Assembly: GCA_026119855.1 (NCBI GenBank)
Contig: JAOWBW010000087.1
Span: 310,001 to 374,000 of the forward strand
Length of the DNA: 64,000 nucleotides
Direction of reading: 5' to 3'
Source: Campanula takesimana
Lineage: Eukaryota; Streptophyta; Magnoliopsida; Asterales; Campanulaceae
Shown in pieces: positions 34,911 through 46,000 of this stretch; positions within the stretch are counted from its first letter, which is position 1; every line of letters starts with the position of its first letter. The notes below the pieces were generated by a model. The model was not told the DNA's origin. It saw nothing but the letters and a program-made list of their open reading frames with translations, and made no database searches. The position numbers and the translations under genes were made by a program.

Positions 34911-37214
34911 CTAAACTATCGGTGCATTTTCTTCTACACCTTCTTGACCACTTGATCCCACATTTTCTTCAATGAGTCCCCCATCAAAATATGCATCCTC
35001 ATCACTTGACCATCTTTCTTCTTGAACCCGAATTTCCGCCCTATAAGAATCCCCAACACACATTTGATTTTCTAAATTCTCCACATTTAGCCTTGAACGT
35101 TGTGGATCCAAAACATTTCCCGAAATACTAAATATTTGCTCTACCGCCACCGTTGAAGCCGGAGATGCAAATACTTCCTTTGCCATTCTTGCAAGTATAG
35201 GAAACGATGTCGCCCTTCTTGACCACCACCTTAGAAGGTTGAAATTTTCTCCAAATTCTTCAAAAGTTGTCCCCAAATATTGCTCTAGTTCAATCGGCAT
35301 GCTAGAAGAAGACGAGGAAGCTCTATGACGATTGTTCGTCATGCCATACACTTTTTCACTCCAAATCTTTTTTCCAAGTCGACCAACTCCACATCCGACA
35401 TCTACTCCAACACCACTTCTAGGAACAATAGGATCGGGAGTGGTTTGATATTCCTTGTAAAGAGCGCATAAATCCCTTTCGACCTTTCTTTTAATAGCCG
35501 CAATCACATCATTGGAAGCCCCTTCACCTTGCTCATGATACATATAATCATAATACAATGTCAACATATCTTCTAACCCAACCAATCGAACTCTTGGATC
35601 AAACACTTTAGCTACCAAAAAGAGGATTGGTATATCCTTGAAATATTTTTCCCATTTCCCCCTCATTTCCTTTACGGCGGAACCCATTTGATCATCATTC
35701 CAAAATTCGCTAAACACCATTGCAACATTTATGCATTGATCCAAAACCTCATTTGAAGTAGGGTAATAAATATCCGACAACGCAACCGTAGCATCTTTGA
35801 ACACCTTCAAAACTTCCAAGACATTCTCAGAAGCATCCCATTGAAATGGAAATAATGTCTCCCGATAGTTTATGCTAGTCAAGAATTGACATACCGGTTC
35901 CTTGTAATCCATCGATTGAGACAACAATCTATAGGTGGAATTCCACCTATGTGTAACATCGGGAGCAAATCTCCTTTCCGTAATGCCTTTGCTCTTGCAA
36001 AATCGGAGCCATTTGTTTTGAGTGGTAGCAAATCTTCCAATATGGCAAATTGCATCTCTAATGGGACGGATTGTGGTATTCATGGCATTTAAAAAATCTT
36101 GAACACACAAGTTTAAAATATGACAAATACATCTAACATGAAAATATTTCCCACCAATTGACGGTTGACAAAATGTAATTAACTCGGGTAAACTTGCCGT
36201 GTTGGCACTTGCATTATCAAAACCAATTGAAAAAACTTTTCCAACCATATTATACTCATTTAAAATGGTGAGAATTTTGTTTGCAATATTAGTAGCATTA
36301 TGTTGAGTATCAAAGTCCCGAAATGCAATTAGCCTTTTTTGGATTGTCCATGAATTGTCCACCCAATGACATGTAACACCCATATAATGATGATTTTGCC
36401 ACGGATCACTCCAAATATCCGAACAAATTGAGACTTTATTTTCCATTTTTGAAAAATCTTTCATCAAGGCTAATTTATAGTCCCTCCAAACCGTAGCAAC
36501 ATCACGTGTGAGAGATTGACGTGGTACTCTTTGGGCGGAGGGATTGAGACAAAGTTTTGCAAAAAGCTCCCATACCTTATCATTAGCAAAACTAAATGAA
36601 AGACCTTTGCCACTAACTAATTTGGCTAAACCTTTCCTATATTTAGTAGCATTAAACTTGAATAAAGTAGGAGAAGACATGCCTTGTGAAGATTGTGGAG
36701 TGAATTGTAATTGAGTTTGTGACCTTTGCAACGCCGCCTCCGCCTTATCTTTATGGTTCCTATTTAAGTGGCCTCTTGCATTTCCATATCCATCACCGGT
36801 TTTGAAGTTGAGAAAATGCGAACAATAGTTGCAATGAAGAGTGAATTGATTTTCGGTGCCTTCCACGGGCTTTTTGGTAAAATGGATCGTCATTATATCG
36901 GATTTAGGCTCCCTTGCTCTAACTCCCCGTCCCCTTCCACCTCGACTTCTAACTCCTCCCCGTGGACCCCGACCCCTTCCACTTCCAATTTGAACACTTT
37001 CTTGCGTGGCCGTGGTTGGTGGTGGTGGGGTTGGTGCAACGAATGGACGTTCGATCTCACTAATTTCATCTTCATATTCACCCTCATCTTCTATATTTTG
37101 AATGACTTCATTAGCGTTGAAATCATTCGCGAAAAGGAATGGATTATATGCTTCCCATTGTTCTTCACCTTCATTAACAATATTTTTTCCATGGTTTGGA
37201 TCCATATTAACCAA
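34911..37214 (-). CDS. hAT transposase with BED zinc finger
   Basis: Intronless 767-residue frame. N-terminal acidic region, then an Arg/Gly-rich stretch (residues about 79-101) that may aid DNA binding or nuclear import. BED zinc finger at about 110-160 with C128, C131, H149 and H154 (CNYCSHFLNFKTG...HLNRNH). The RNase H-like catalytic part starts near VSICSDIWSD, with a second acidic block at FSIGFDNASANT. The hAT C-terminal dimerisation block ASTVAVEQIFSISGNVLDPQ lies near residue 690. Met4 (MDPNHGK) is an alternative start. No stops or frameshifts. The N-terminal half resembles RICESLEEPER-type proteins, but preserved ends show that it is a transposase and not a domesticated gene. Confidence 0.95.
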   Translation of the reverse strand: MVNMDPNHGKNIVNEGEEQWEAYNPFLFANDFNANEVIQNIEDEGEYEDEISEIERPFVAPTPPPPTTATQESVQIGSGRGRGPRGGVRSRGGRGRGVRAREPKSDIMTIHFTKKPVEGTENQFTLHCNYCSHFLNFKTGDGYGNARGHLNRNHKDKAEAALQRSQTQLQFTPQSSQGMSSPTLFKFNATKYRKGLAKLVSGKGLSFSFANDKVWELFAKLCLNPSAQRVPRQSLTRDVATVWRDYKLALMKDFSKMENKVSICSDIWSDPWQNHHYMGVTCHWVDNSWTIQKRLIAFRDFDTQHNATNIANKILTILNEYNMVGKVFSIGFDNASANTASLPELITFCQPSIGGKYFHVRCICHILNLCVQDFLNAMNTTIRPIRDAICHIGRFATTQNKWLRFCKSKGITERRFAPDVTHRWNSTYRLLSQSMDYKEPVCQFLTSINYRETLFPFQWDASENVLEVLKVFKDATVALSDIYYPTSNEVLDQCINVAMVFSEFWNDDQMGSAVKEMRGKWEKYFKDIPILFLVAKVFDPRVRLVGLEDMLTLYYDYMYHEQGEGASNDVIAAIKRKVERDLCALYKEYQTTPDPIVPRSGVGVDVGCGVGRLGKKIWSEKVYGMTNNRHRASSSSSSMPIELEQYLGTTFEEFGENFNLLRWWSRRATSFPILARMAKEVFASPASTVAVEQIFSISGNVLDPQRSRLNVENLENQMCVGDSYRAEIRVQEERWSSDEDAYFDGGLIEENVGSSGQEGVEENAPIV

Positions 37215-37431
37215 AGGATGAGAGAAAAAGGGCTTAAATGGAAGAAAATGACTGAAAAATGGAAGAAAAAGGCTTAAATATAGGCTGAAAGTTAAAAAAA
37301 AAAAAAAAAAGCGATTTCCGTCAGATATTTAACGGAAAAACTAACGAAGTTCTCAAGACTGATTTTAGAGAGTGATTAATAGTGTGAGAGAGAGTTTTTG
37401 AGCTGTTGTGAAAAAATAGTGAGGAGGGGGG

Positions 37432-37439
37432 TATTTATA
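37432..37439 (-). promoter_or_regulatory. TATA box of hAT transposase
   Basis: TATAAATA on the minus strand, about 220 bp upstream of the ATG, followed by a CT-rich leader (CTCAAAAACTCTCTCTCAC). Confidence 0.65.
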
Positions 37440-37823
37440 CTTAAATCTGGTTGGAAGGTTTTTTTTTTTTTTTAAATGGTCCAGCCGTTAGGCTGGTTAA
37501 GTTTCAAACAGGAATTAAAGGCGGGGGGCTGGAGGTTGCAATTTATTGCAAAATTCAAGGCGGGCAGTTGTAATTTATTACAAAATTCAAACTTTCCAAC
37601 GGTAATGACGAATAAACCGGCTGTTCATGAACCGCCGGTTCATGACCCGCCGGTTTATTCGTCGGTTCATAGGCCTCAACCCACTTTAAACCGTGAACCG
37701 CCGGTTCACGGTTTACCTTTTTTTTGTCCGGTTCCGGTTCGCCGGTTTTCCCGGTTTTGTCGCCGGTTTAGACCCGCCGGTTCGCCGGGTAATGTGAACC
37801 GCCTGGGCATGTCTACCCCTCCC

Positions 37824-38815
37824 GACGCACCTTGTCACATTTCTTTTTCCCCATTTTCTACCTCGATTATCTCACAACCCGATACTTAATCTCATTTATT
37901 TTAGCCCACCACAGTCAATCCCTTCACCTCGTATCCCAAGCCAATTGGCCAGGAATGAAAGAACAACCCAAGTAGTGTTTGTCCATCCGACCTGATGGGT
38001 GTTCTTTAACTATAGGTCCAACACCGTGAAATATGTTCTTTCACGAATCCTATCGACTCTCCTTTTTAGAATGAGATGAAACCTGAATCTAAGGAAGACT
38101 GCGGTTGGACTTGGAGGTTTTCACGTGTCATTAGGCAGGAATCAAGGCATAACAGTTTAGAGCAAATGGGTTGAATGACTGAATATAATGGACAAGCGAA
38201 GGGTGTCGCTTGCGAGCTACAGGTAACTACCGTCTAGGAGTGACATAAGATAGGAGCACCAAACGGTGAAAGATTGTCACTTAGGAACGTGAAACGGATG
38301 TCATCTACGAACAACGAAAGATTCTTATGTAAAAGGTATGGTCATCCAAGGATCACGAAAATTGTTACCTAGGAGAGACAAAACAAGGTAAAATTAACAC
38401 AATTGGAGAGGAGGTTGCTATATAGTATACGACAACCATAGATTTAAAAAAAAAAAAAAAGACTCGTCGCACAGCAAGATTGGTCTAGAGATCGGGGTTA
38501 AGTTGAGTTGCAATATATTTTGACACTTTTGACAGATCATGGGCAATAAAGAGGGCTTCATTTTCACCCCTAATGCAATTTTGCAACAAGTCTTGAAGTT
38601 AAATCCACAAATTTCTTCTTCAATCTTCATTATTCTTTGGATAAGACCGGTTACAATGACCCTAGAACAAAAGGTTTAGTTGAAGGGGTGGTTTTATGAA
38701 CGGATAAGCAAATTTTACTAATTATCTTACAGTTTTAACACGTAAACTGGGACCTTACCCCCTGTATAGTACAACTGTCAATTTTTAACAATGAACTTCC
38801 AATTTTAACTTTAAG
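37824..38815. other. No recognisable gene
   Basis: Mixed-composition spacer right of the hAT element; frames are short and broken. Loose repeated words (ACGTGAAACGG, GTGAAAGATTGTCAC) near 38260-38310. An A15 run at 38446. I cannot assign it. Confidence 0.4.
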
Positions 38816-38982
38816 AGGAGTCCAGATCTCCTGTACCACTATGTGTGCCACTCTCTATGACATAAATGATCCAACGGCTCACAGTTTTTAAGATTAACAT
38901 TTTATTACTATTATTCAAACATATTAACGGCTGGATTACTTGTGGCATAGCACACAAAGTGGTACAGGAGATCTGGACTCCT
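38816..38982. mobile_element. Fold-back MITE
   Basis: Inverted ends of about 45 bp: AGGAGTCCAGATCTCCTGTA at the left and TACAGGAGATCTGGACTCCT at the right. Flanks TTTAAG/TTAAG suggest a short AT-rich target duplication. Superfamily not clear. Confidence 0.75.
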
Positions 38983-39104
38983 TTAAGAGTGGATGTTTTA
39001 AAGAATAAAAATAAATGTGTTATAGTGTTAAGAGAAATTGTTTTTAAATGCCGGATTAAGGCAGTGTCCAAGTTTTACTTGGAGTGAAATTCGATCGTCT
39101 CAAG

Positions 39105-39242
39105 ATTTGGATCGAAAATATTGTTGTTGTAGGTTAAGCAATGCAACTGCTATTGTTATTTGGGGTGAGCCTCCAGACTATGTGGTGTGCCATCTCTTTT
39201 TTAACTTGTGAATGAAATTGCTTTCTAAAAAAAAAAAAAAAT
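39105..39242 (+). mobile_element. LINE-like 3' end with poly(A)
   Basis: Short frame AIVIWGEPPDYVVCHLFFNL, stop, then a 14-15 nt A run; the layout matches the 3' end of plant L1-type LINEs. The rest is missing. 39243-40165 is AT-rich spacer with no gene. Confidence 0.4.
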
Positions 39243-40165
39243 AAATAATTTGCTCGAATGAATATTGAATACGTAAAGAGTAGTTCAGTTATTGTTCTTA
39301 ACATTGCTTTTGTTGTTTACTCCTTAAGATAGCACCATTATTTTATTTCAAAAATAATAGTATTAAGTTAAATTTGATTAATATATGAAAACTAAACATT
39401 CAAATGGAATTTTAATAGTTATTACGGATTCTCCATTAATAATTTATCAGAAAGTTTTAGTCATAATTTTATCAAAACTTTTATAAGTTATTAACAATAA
39501 CTCACTTAAGTTGATTACCAAAAATAAAATAAAATTATAGTATTTCTTGGAAGGACATATTAATTTTAGTTAGTGCGAAATGGATGTTTTCACAACCAAT
39601 TTTTAAGGCTCCATTTGTTTGGAGTAAAACATTTTCCGAAAAATGTTTTCTTCACTTTTCTAGGTAAAATGACTTACAGATTTTTCCTCCATGAGTCATT
39701 TTTCAAAAAATATTAACACCCTCACTCACACACTCAACTCTGCATACTGCCCCACGCTACTCACCCCACCTCCCTCCAACTAAAAAACGAAATCATAATT
39801 TCATTATTTTTATTGGCGGTTTGAAGAATTCAGCTCCAACTAGGAATGAACTTTATCCATAAACATTAGAAAACCAAATTATACATGTTGTGACAAAAGC
39901 CTTAATATTCCTTAAAAAAAAATTAAAAAAAAAATAATATACTCAGTTCATCTACGAATAGTATTTTCACTTTGTCAGTAATCAATTCATTTAAACATTA
40001 AATAAAGTATACTTATTTTCATAAAAATATAATATATATTATTAATAAATTTTTATAAATACAATATTAGTTTTATTAAAATAATTATATCAAGTTAAAT
40101 TGTTTATCAATATTTATTTAAACCTGTAACTGAAAAATAGGACTATTATTTCACGAGAGAATATA

Positions 40166-40427
40166 CTCCTTCCGTCTCAAAACTATGTGCATAAAATGGG
40201 TTGTGCACGGGAATTAAAAGATGAATAGTAGTGGGTAGTAGTTATGAGTGTAAAAAGTGAAGTAGAAGAGAGAAAGTGAGGTAGAAAATAATAGGTTGAT
40301 TGGTGTTGTGAGTATAAAAATAAAGTAGGAGAATGAACGAGAGAGATGACTAATAAAGATTCTCTGTGTGACTTATTAACAGAACGTCCAAAAAGAAATT
40401 TGTGTACATAGTTATCGGACAGATGGG
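40166..40427. mobile_element. Stowaway-like MITE
   Basis: CTCCTTCCGTCTCAAAACTATGTGCA to TGTACATAGTTATCGGACAGATGGG; inverted ends diverged, TA at left only. Confidence 0.6.
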
Positions 40428-40449
40428 CATACATTTAAGTATAAGTATA

Positions 40450-40968
40450 CTCCCTCCGTCTCAGCACAGGTGACACTTATTTCGTTTACGGTCCGTCCCA
40501 GCATAAGTGACACTGCCTAAGATGGAAATATTTTACTCCCTCTGTCCCTAGATGATTGTCCATTTTCAAGAAATCTTTATCCCAAAATGAGTGTCTTTTT
40601 TTAACATAACTTTGTCCCTAAATATATTTTTTTTGAATTTTTTTTCACCGGTCACTTTATACTTGCAAAACTAAATGTTTGGAAAAGAGATTACAATATT
40701 ATATATATGAATCTTTGCCACCAAATTATACAAAAAAATGAGATTTTTTTATGTCCCTTAAAATAAAATTTGGACACTATTTATATTCAACCAACTCCAC
40801 TATTTAACCTCACTCATTCTATCTCTTCATTTTCTACCACTCATTTTATTCAACCAACACTATTATTTACCCCACTTATTCTATCTCTTCATTTTCTATT
40901 AAACATATACTATTTTTTCTTAATCTTCGTGTCCCAAAAATTGGTGTGTTGTGCCCGGACGGACGGAG
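40450..40968. mobile_element. Stowaway MITE split by another MITE
   Basis: Outer element CTCCCTCCGTCTCAGCAC to GCCCGGACGGACGGAG, TA-flanked, like 56789-57062. At 40536-40777 it contains a second Stowaway (CTCCCTCTGTCCCTAGATGA) of the AAATGAGTGTCC subfamily, TA-flanked, that has lost its right terminal repeat and ends at TTTGGACAC. Confidence 0.75.
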
Positions 40969-41360
40969 TACACGCTACGCGATCTACTCACTTCCGTATG
41001 AAAGATATTAAGCCAGGTTGGCGATACAAAGCCTGGCCTGCAAGTGTAGCATCAACATCAAGTTGCAAATACAAGACTGCGCATTAGGAATTAAAATAGT
41101 GGTTAAAAAGAGCAAATTGCGTGACTATTCCCCGGAATTTGCCATAGTTACATCAATCGTCTTCAAACATTATATTTTTATGTATTACTTATACGGTTAT
41201 AAAAAACGCATTTTTTTATGATTAGGGAAAAAATATTTTTTGTTTCTAGCACTTAAACACACATAGATTGATTTTATTGACACTCTTTACACTTACACTG
41301 ACATTTTTTACACTAATGCACCAGCACTTTTTGATGCTGACATTTTTTTTACTCTAAAAC

Positions 41361-42351
41361 GAGTAAACTGTTTTTCTGCCCCTCATACTATGGCCACAAC
41401 ATCAATTTGACACGCATACTGTTGAAACACTAAATGTATGATGTGTACTATTGTTTTATTAACAAAATTAACCAACATTTCTAACGCCAGTTAAATATTT
41501 AACGGATGAGTCCTAATAGGCAATTATTGACCAGGTCAACGCTTACGTGTCAGATGACTGGAGAAAATACTCACCATAATCCGGCTTACTTCACTTAGAT
41601 TAACTGGGTTCAAACTGGTGTTTAACTGCCAATGGCGGCTTTTCAATTACCGAAAGCTCCGATCAAGCTAGGCTCGCCCGATTTCAAGCATCTTTGACAC
41701 CTCTTTACCGGCGGAGGCCGCCTTATCAAAGTACTCCTTGATGGCAGCAAAAATATCCGTCAGATCCCGATGACTCACCACCATTTTCATATCCCCATTT
41801 CTGGTGTTCTAGCTTGATGAAAATCTAGCGTCATCAGACTTTGATGTTGGTGCAGCAAGGGACGGTGGATGATACGCCGCACCATTGGCTCAGTGTGTAC
41901 TAAAGATCCGAAATTAGAACGGGTACCCATTTCAGATTGGAGTCTCCATCAGGTTCTCCACCTTCTTCATAGGAAGAGCTACTAGTGGTGGGGCTATAAC
42001 GGTCCCCATTAATTGCAATGTATTTCTTCACTGTCAGTTTCTTCGGGTTCCAAATCTATTTCAAATTTATTTTGTTCTCTTTGATTTATCTTGCTCTGGT
42101 CGTGGTATGATTTCACAGATTCAGTCTTGATTATTGTTGGTCGGAATCTGGGGGAGAAGGTGAGTATTAGCATTGACTTGGTCAACAATTGCCTACTAGG
42201 GCTCATCCGTTAAATATTTAACTGACGTTAGAACTGTTGGTTAATTTTGTTACTAAATCAATAGTACGCATCATACATTTAGTGTTTCAGCAGTACGAGT
42301 GTCAAATTTATGTTGGGGCCATAGTATGAGGGGCAAAAACGCAGTTTACTC
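41361..42351. mobile_element. Pack-MULE with captured DUF632-type gene fragment
   Basis: TIRs of about 190 bp: GAGTAAACTG...CTCATACTATGGCC at the left and its inverse at the right (42160-42351). Direct repeat ACTCTAAAAC flanks it (41351-41360, 42352-42361), giving a 9-10-bp target duplication typical of MULEs. No transposase. The 600-bp interior is GC-richer than the surroundings and holds a piece of a host protein gene on the minus strand. Confidence 0.9.
41641..41793 (-). pseudogene. Captured DUF630/DUF632 (NRG2-like) fragment
   Basis: 51 codons read DMKMVVSHRDLTDIFAAIKE, then YFDKAASAGKEVSKMLEIGRA, a stop, LDRSFR, a stop, LK. This resembles the start of the DUF632 domain of plant NRG2-like/bZIP-like proteins, where the block ends in A-Q/E-LDRSFxQLK. 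Both stops are explained by single C-to-T changes (CAG to TAG, CAA to TAA), as expected from decay of methylated cytosines in a silenced element. Family call from memory of the motif. Confidence 0.65.
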
Positions 42352-42805
42352 ACTCTAAAACTAGCATTCTTTTGACACTTACATTTTTTTACACAATACA
42401 TTTTTTTACACTAACAGTGACAGTTTTTACACTGACACTTAATAATTAATGCACAAGTATTTTTTACACTTTACACTTTACACTTTTTTACACTAACACT
42501 TGCATGTCGAAATTCATTTTTTCTAAGCTTAAAAAAACGCCTTCTTTTTTTAAAATTTTGGCTTACCTATAGTATTAGTATATTGCATGTGTTAATACCA
42601 CTAATCCACCAGTCAATTTGATTAATTTGTTAATGAACTTATCAAAATTAAATATAACCAGTCCACTTGCCTTTTCAAAAGTCATTTTATCACACAACAT
42701 ATATGGCAAAGTACAGAAACTGAAATCAAAATACCATAGACTAATTTTATAATAGTTAATAAATGAGATTCATTTCAATTACTCTTTCCGCTTCAAAATA
42801 TATTT

Positions 42806-44265
42806 GGGGAAAATACCAAAAAACACACAAATAAATTTCATATAAAATCTTAACTTCTTTAAGGAAAACACTAAATGTCAAAATTGCCTAATTTATAGAC
42901 ATTTCCATGACTAATCTACCCTTTCATTTTCTTATAATTTTTTTTATTGAAACTTCTACATGTTCAGTTATTAGAAAACAAAAACTAGTACTAAAATTAA
43001 TTTTCCCTATTCATTAACCCTACAAACAATTTCTATTTCATCATTATTTTCGTAGATCTTGAGATTAATTAGAAGAAGTCAACGCTCTTAAACTTCATTC
43101 CGGTGACGATGTTCGATCCATTCTTCCCAACTGTCCGATGTCACACACTTGCAGAGTTAACCGAGAAAGAGCCATCAGCCATGGTGGTCTTTGTATATTT
43201 GAAATGGCGTCCTAACGATATCAATTTTTCCATTCTTACTTCTTTTTTTAATTTCTCCCTAGACTGATTTGGAATGGGATGTGATTTTTATTTTATACAG
43301 AGTTGATTATATTAGGAGGACATGATGATTGATAATGTATTTTTATTTATTTGTAGGCAAGGTGTTTGACAAAAGTCCTAGAAGAAAAGTGCAGAAACTT
43401 TAGATGCTTATTTGTGTGTAATTTTTGTTCTTGGATTGTAAACTAAATTCATTTTGAGAACATTTTGGGATGGAGGTAGCGCCGGTGCTTTCTTGGTCAT
43501 GACCAACTAAAGCTAAAGTTCCATTAAAGAGCGTTTCCACTGGGTAGAACCGAGATTCATTGTATTAGGTTTGAACGCAACTGGAAAACGTAAGTCCTCA
43601 CGCGGATGGTTCTTCTCTTGTGTCGTATTTAGTCCCCGCTCTGAAGCAAACCAGAGCGTGAACACAACAATCCGCCCAAAAGTAAGCAAAAATCTATTTA
43701 TTCATTTCTCATATTCTGATTTTTTTTTTTTTTTTTTTTTTTTTGAACGACATATTCTGAATGTTTATTTATGCATATGTTTTCATTTGTATGACTTGAT
43801 AAAATTTGCACTCGGCTGTTTCATTATTCATTCTGGTATGGTCTCTTTTTTTTTTACCATCCTTTCACCAATTGGTGATGTTAATTTGTGTGTCTTGACT
43901 TTTAGAACTGGCAGTGACTGCTCCACCCACGATAGAACTGCTCCACCCGTTGCCGGATTTCGAACTGCTCCATCAAGGAGTTAGCTCCACTCCACCCAAT
44001 GGTGGAGATCAATGCCACCTCATTTTTTCTACATCCAACAAAGTATTGTTACCCATAAACCAAGGATAATTCTGTCAAACCATTCATCTCTATCAATAAA
44101 ATAAACTCAAACCATTCACCTCTATTAACAAAATAGACGGCAGTTTTCCAATTTGGGTTTTTTGGTATCAAAACTTATTTTATTGGATCTTTTGGATATG
44201 ACATTTATTTTGTGGGTTTTTTTGATAGAAAATTTTTATTGAGGGGGGTTTTTGGTATTTTTCCC
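42806..44265. mobile_element. MULE-like element with exon-like cargo
   Basis: Inverted ends GGGGAAAATACCAAAAAAC (left) and GGTTTTTGGTATTTTTCCC (right) with perfect 9-bp target duplication AATATATTT (42797-42805, 44266-44274). It sits inside a decayed Stowaway (about 42782-44450). The interior has coding-like stretches: 43080-43210, and 43529-43681, a 51-codon open frame (ERFHWVEPRFIVLGLNATGK...) ending exactly at a GTAAGC donor. No transposase; source gene not recognised. A T run of 29 lies at about 43717. Confidence 0.75.
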
Positions 44266-44274
44266 AATATATTT

Positions 44275-45136
44275 TCATTTCATTTGTTATTTTTCATTGG
44301 CTCAAAAAATTCTTTTCATTTTAACAGTTTAGACTTTCGTGTGTATAAACAAAACTTAAAACTAGTGAAACAAGTGTTCATAACTTTATATTCCTAAAAA
44401 AATTTAATATTTAAATGAAAAATTTATTTTTGTGGCGGAGAGAAATCTATTAAAAAGGAGATACTTGTTTAATAATAAAAAAAAAAAGCCAAAGGAGACA
44501 CTGATTATCGCTTTTTTAATATGAAAGTAATATATAATGCCACATAAGCAAGGGAATTTTTTTATTCAAAAACTCTTAAGCTATAATTTTTTGTCTTACG
44601 CCACCATCTATTACACAAAACACGTCACTAAAGATGAAACAACCAAGAGCGGTCCAGATTAATTCTAAAACGTATTGTGTGGACACGATTCTTTTAAAAG
44701 TTACACTTTGCCTCTTCAACTTTTATTACTTTCAAATCAGCCCTTGAAATTTTAGGTATTTCACTTTAGACCCTGAGTTTCCCTTTTTCTCAAATCGGTC
44801 CTCTAACTTTCATTTGTTTCACTTCACCCCCTAATCTTCTCTTTGTTTTAAATAAATCTCAAAACTTTAAGAAACGAACCGAAAGCGCAGCAGTTGTTGG
44901 GAAGTAACAATGGCAGTACTAGTTTAATGACAAACAAAGACCATTTTGCTTACACTTGTTCTAGGATTTTTTGTATCCAAGAACAGAGCAATGTCACACA
45001 CAGAAATTTCAAAAACCGTAAGACTAGAAAATTATCAAACTGTTAATAACGCACAAGTGAGATTTGTGAGTAAAAATTGTACGGAATAATATTGTCCATT
45101 AACGCACAAGGGATTTTTAAATGTAAAAAATTGTAC
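44275..45136. other. No gene; MITE and MULE remnants
   Basis: Right part of the interrupted Stowaway to about 44450, then a CTC/CCC-rich stretch (44700-44870: CCCTTGAAATTT, CCCTGAGTTTCCC, CCCCCTAATC) that looks like one decayed MULE terminal repeat. No ORF of interest. Confidence 0.4.
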
Positions 45137-45312
45137 TCAGTTAATATAAATGAATTTTGACAAAATATTTATGACTATCTAATCATTCTAGTGAAATTCT
45201 AAAAATTATAAATCACAAATTATTAAGTAATTTGTCTAACAAATGTGAAAATTTCATTGTGATCATTAGATTGACACCAATATTTAGTTAAAATTCATTT
45301 ATATTGACCACA
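45137..45312. mobile_element. Fold-back MITE
   Basis: Left arm TTAATATAAATGAATTTTGA... pairs with right arm TTAAAATTCATTTATATTGA. It ends about 125 bp from the stop of the first ALOG gene. A GACCGAGGGAGTA Stowaway end follows at 45341. Confidence 0.5.
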
Positions 45313-45436
45313 AAAAATCAAAATGAGACAATTTTTCCACGACCGAGGGAGTATAATCAACACTGCTATGTATGAACAATGTTGCAAATGAAATATGAAC
45401 AAAATAATAAGGTGTTGTACTTCAATTGTAGATAAT

Positions 45437-46000
45437 TCATGGAGTGTGTCGGCCCATCACCTCCTGGGACTTCTTCCGGCCTTGCGCATTTCCTTTGGCC
45501 TGACTTTCCTTCACCTCCTGCAAATATATTTTCACAGCTGGCACCCGGAAAGGGTTTTCTCCGGCCGACCGGGCGTTCTCGTCGTAAGCAACAACGAGCC
45601 GGCCGATTATGCCGTTGAGACTGGCCCATTCTGTTTGCCGGAGAGGGCAACGGCAAGGTGATCCGGGAGTTGGGTGTGTGCCGCCCCCAATAATAATTGG
45701 GCAATCCTCATTGTGAACCTTCGTGTTTTCGAATTGGTCGAGGTAACAGAGGAATTCGATTACTTCAGCTCCAGTACAGCTGGAAAGAACAATCGGCGGA
45801 CTGCGGATTTGTATGAAATCTCGGAAGTTGTTCCAGTCCCGGCGTTTCATGGACTCGTACCGGCCGACTGGCCGTTCCTGATGATGGTGGAAAGAGATGT
45901 TTCCGATTTCGAGTGGTGAGATGTAATTGTTATTGCGGTTGTTGTGTCGAGAGGCGGCAGTTGCAGCTGCGGCGGCGGCGGCGGCAAAGGCAGCTGACAT
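45437..46000 (-). CDS. ALOG-domain (LSH-type) protein, divergent
   Basis: Intronless 187-residue protein of the plant ALOG family (Arabidopsis LSH1/G1), DNA-binding regulators of organ boundaries and meristem fate. An Ala-rich N terminus (MSAAFAAAAAAAATAA) precedes the ALOG domain at about residues 47-170: GRYESMKRRDWNNFRDF, VIEFLCYLDQF, CRCPLRQTEWASLNGIIGRL, NPFRVPAVKIYLQEVKESQA. The zinc-ribbon insert keeps C100, H109, C116 and C118. The consensus NHRPP is replaced by QIRSPP and FG(A)RAV by FRVPAV, so this copy is more diverged than 55697-56206. The usual Lys/Arg-rich nuclear signal after the domain is reduced to GRKK. A TATAAAAG box lies 74 bp upstream. A LINE fragment starts about 300 bp upstream. 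Confidence 0.95.
   Translation of the reverse strand: MSAAFAAAAAAAATAASRHNNRNNNYISPLEIGNISFHHHQERPVGRYESMKRRDWNNFRDFIQIRSPPIVLSSCTGAEVIEFLCYLDQFENTKVHNEDCPIIIGGGTHPTPGSPCRCPLRQTEWASLNGIIGRLVVAYDENARSAGENPFRVPAVKIYLQEVKESQAKGNAQGRKKSQEVMGRHTP

Larger units (their letters stand above)
34272..37815 (-). mobile_element. Complete hAT transposon
   Basis: Perfect 8-bp target duplication CCCCTCCC (34264-34271, 37816-37823) and perfect 11-bp TIR TAGACATGCCC. Both subterminal regions (34285-34432, 37610-37805) are dense with GAACCG/CGGTTC/CCGGTT motifs in both orientations. One uninterrupted transposase gene lies inside. Intact ends, target duplication and ORF make it the best candidate for a recently active element here. 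It is inserted about 360 bp upstream of the PPR start codon. Confidence 0.95.
41262..42500 (+). repeat. Degenerate TTTTTACACT repeats interrupted by a MULE
   Basis: Irregular repeats of GACACTT/TTTTTACACTAA lie on both sides (41275-41360, 42352-42500) of the MULE at 41361-42351, which inserted into this array. No coding potential. Confidence 0.65.

Noticed and set aside
36768..37277. 169-residue plus-strand frame opposite the hAT transposase
   Set aside because: Shadow of the BED/RGG-coding region on the other strand.
45674..45919. Plus-strand frame opposite ALOG gene 1
   Set aside because: Antisense shadow of the conserved ALOG domain, with no homology of its own.
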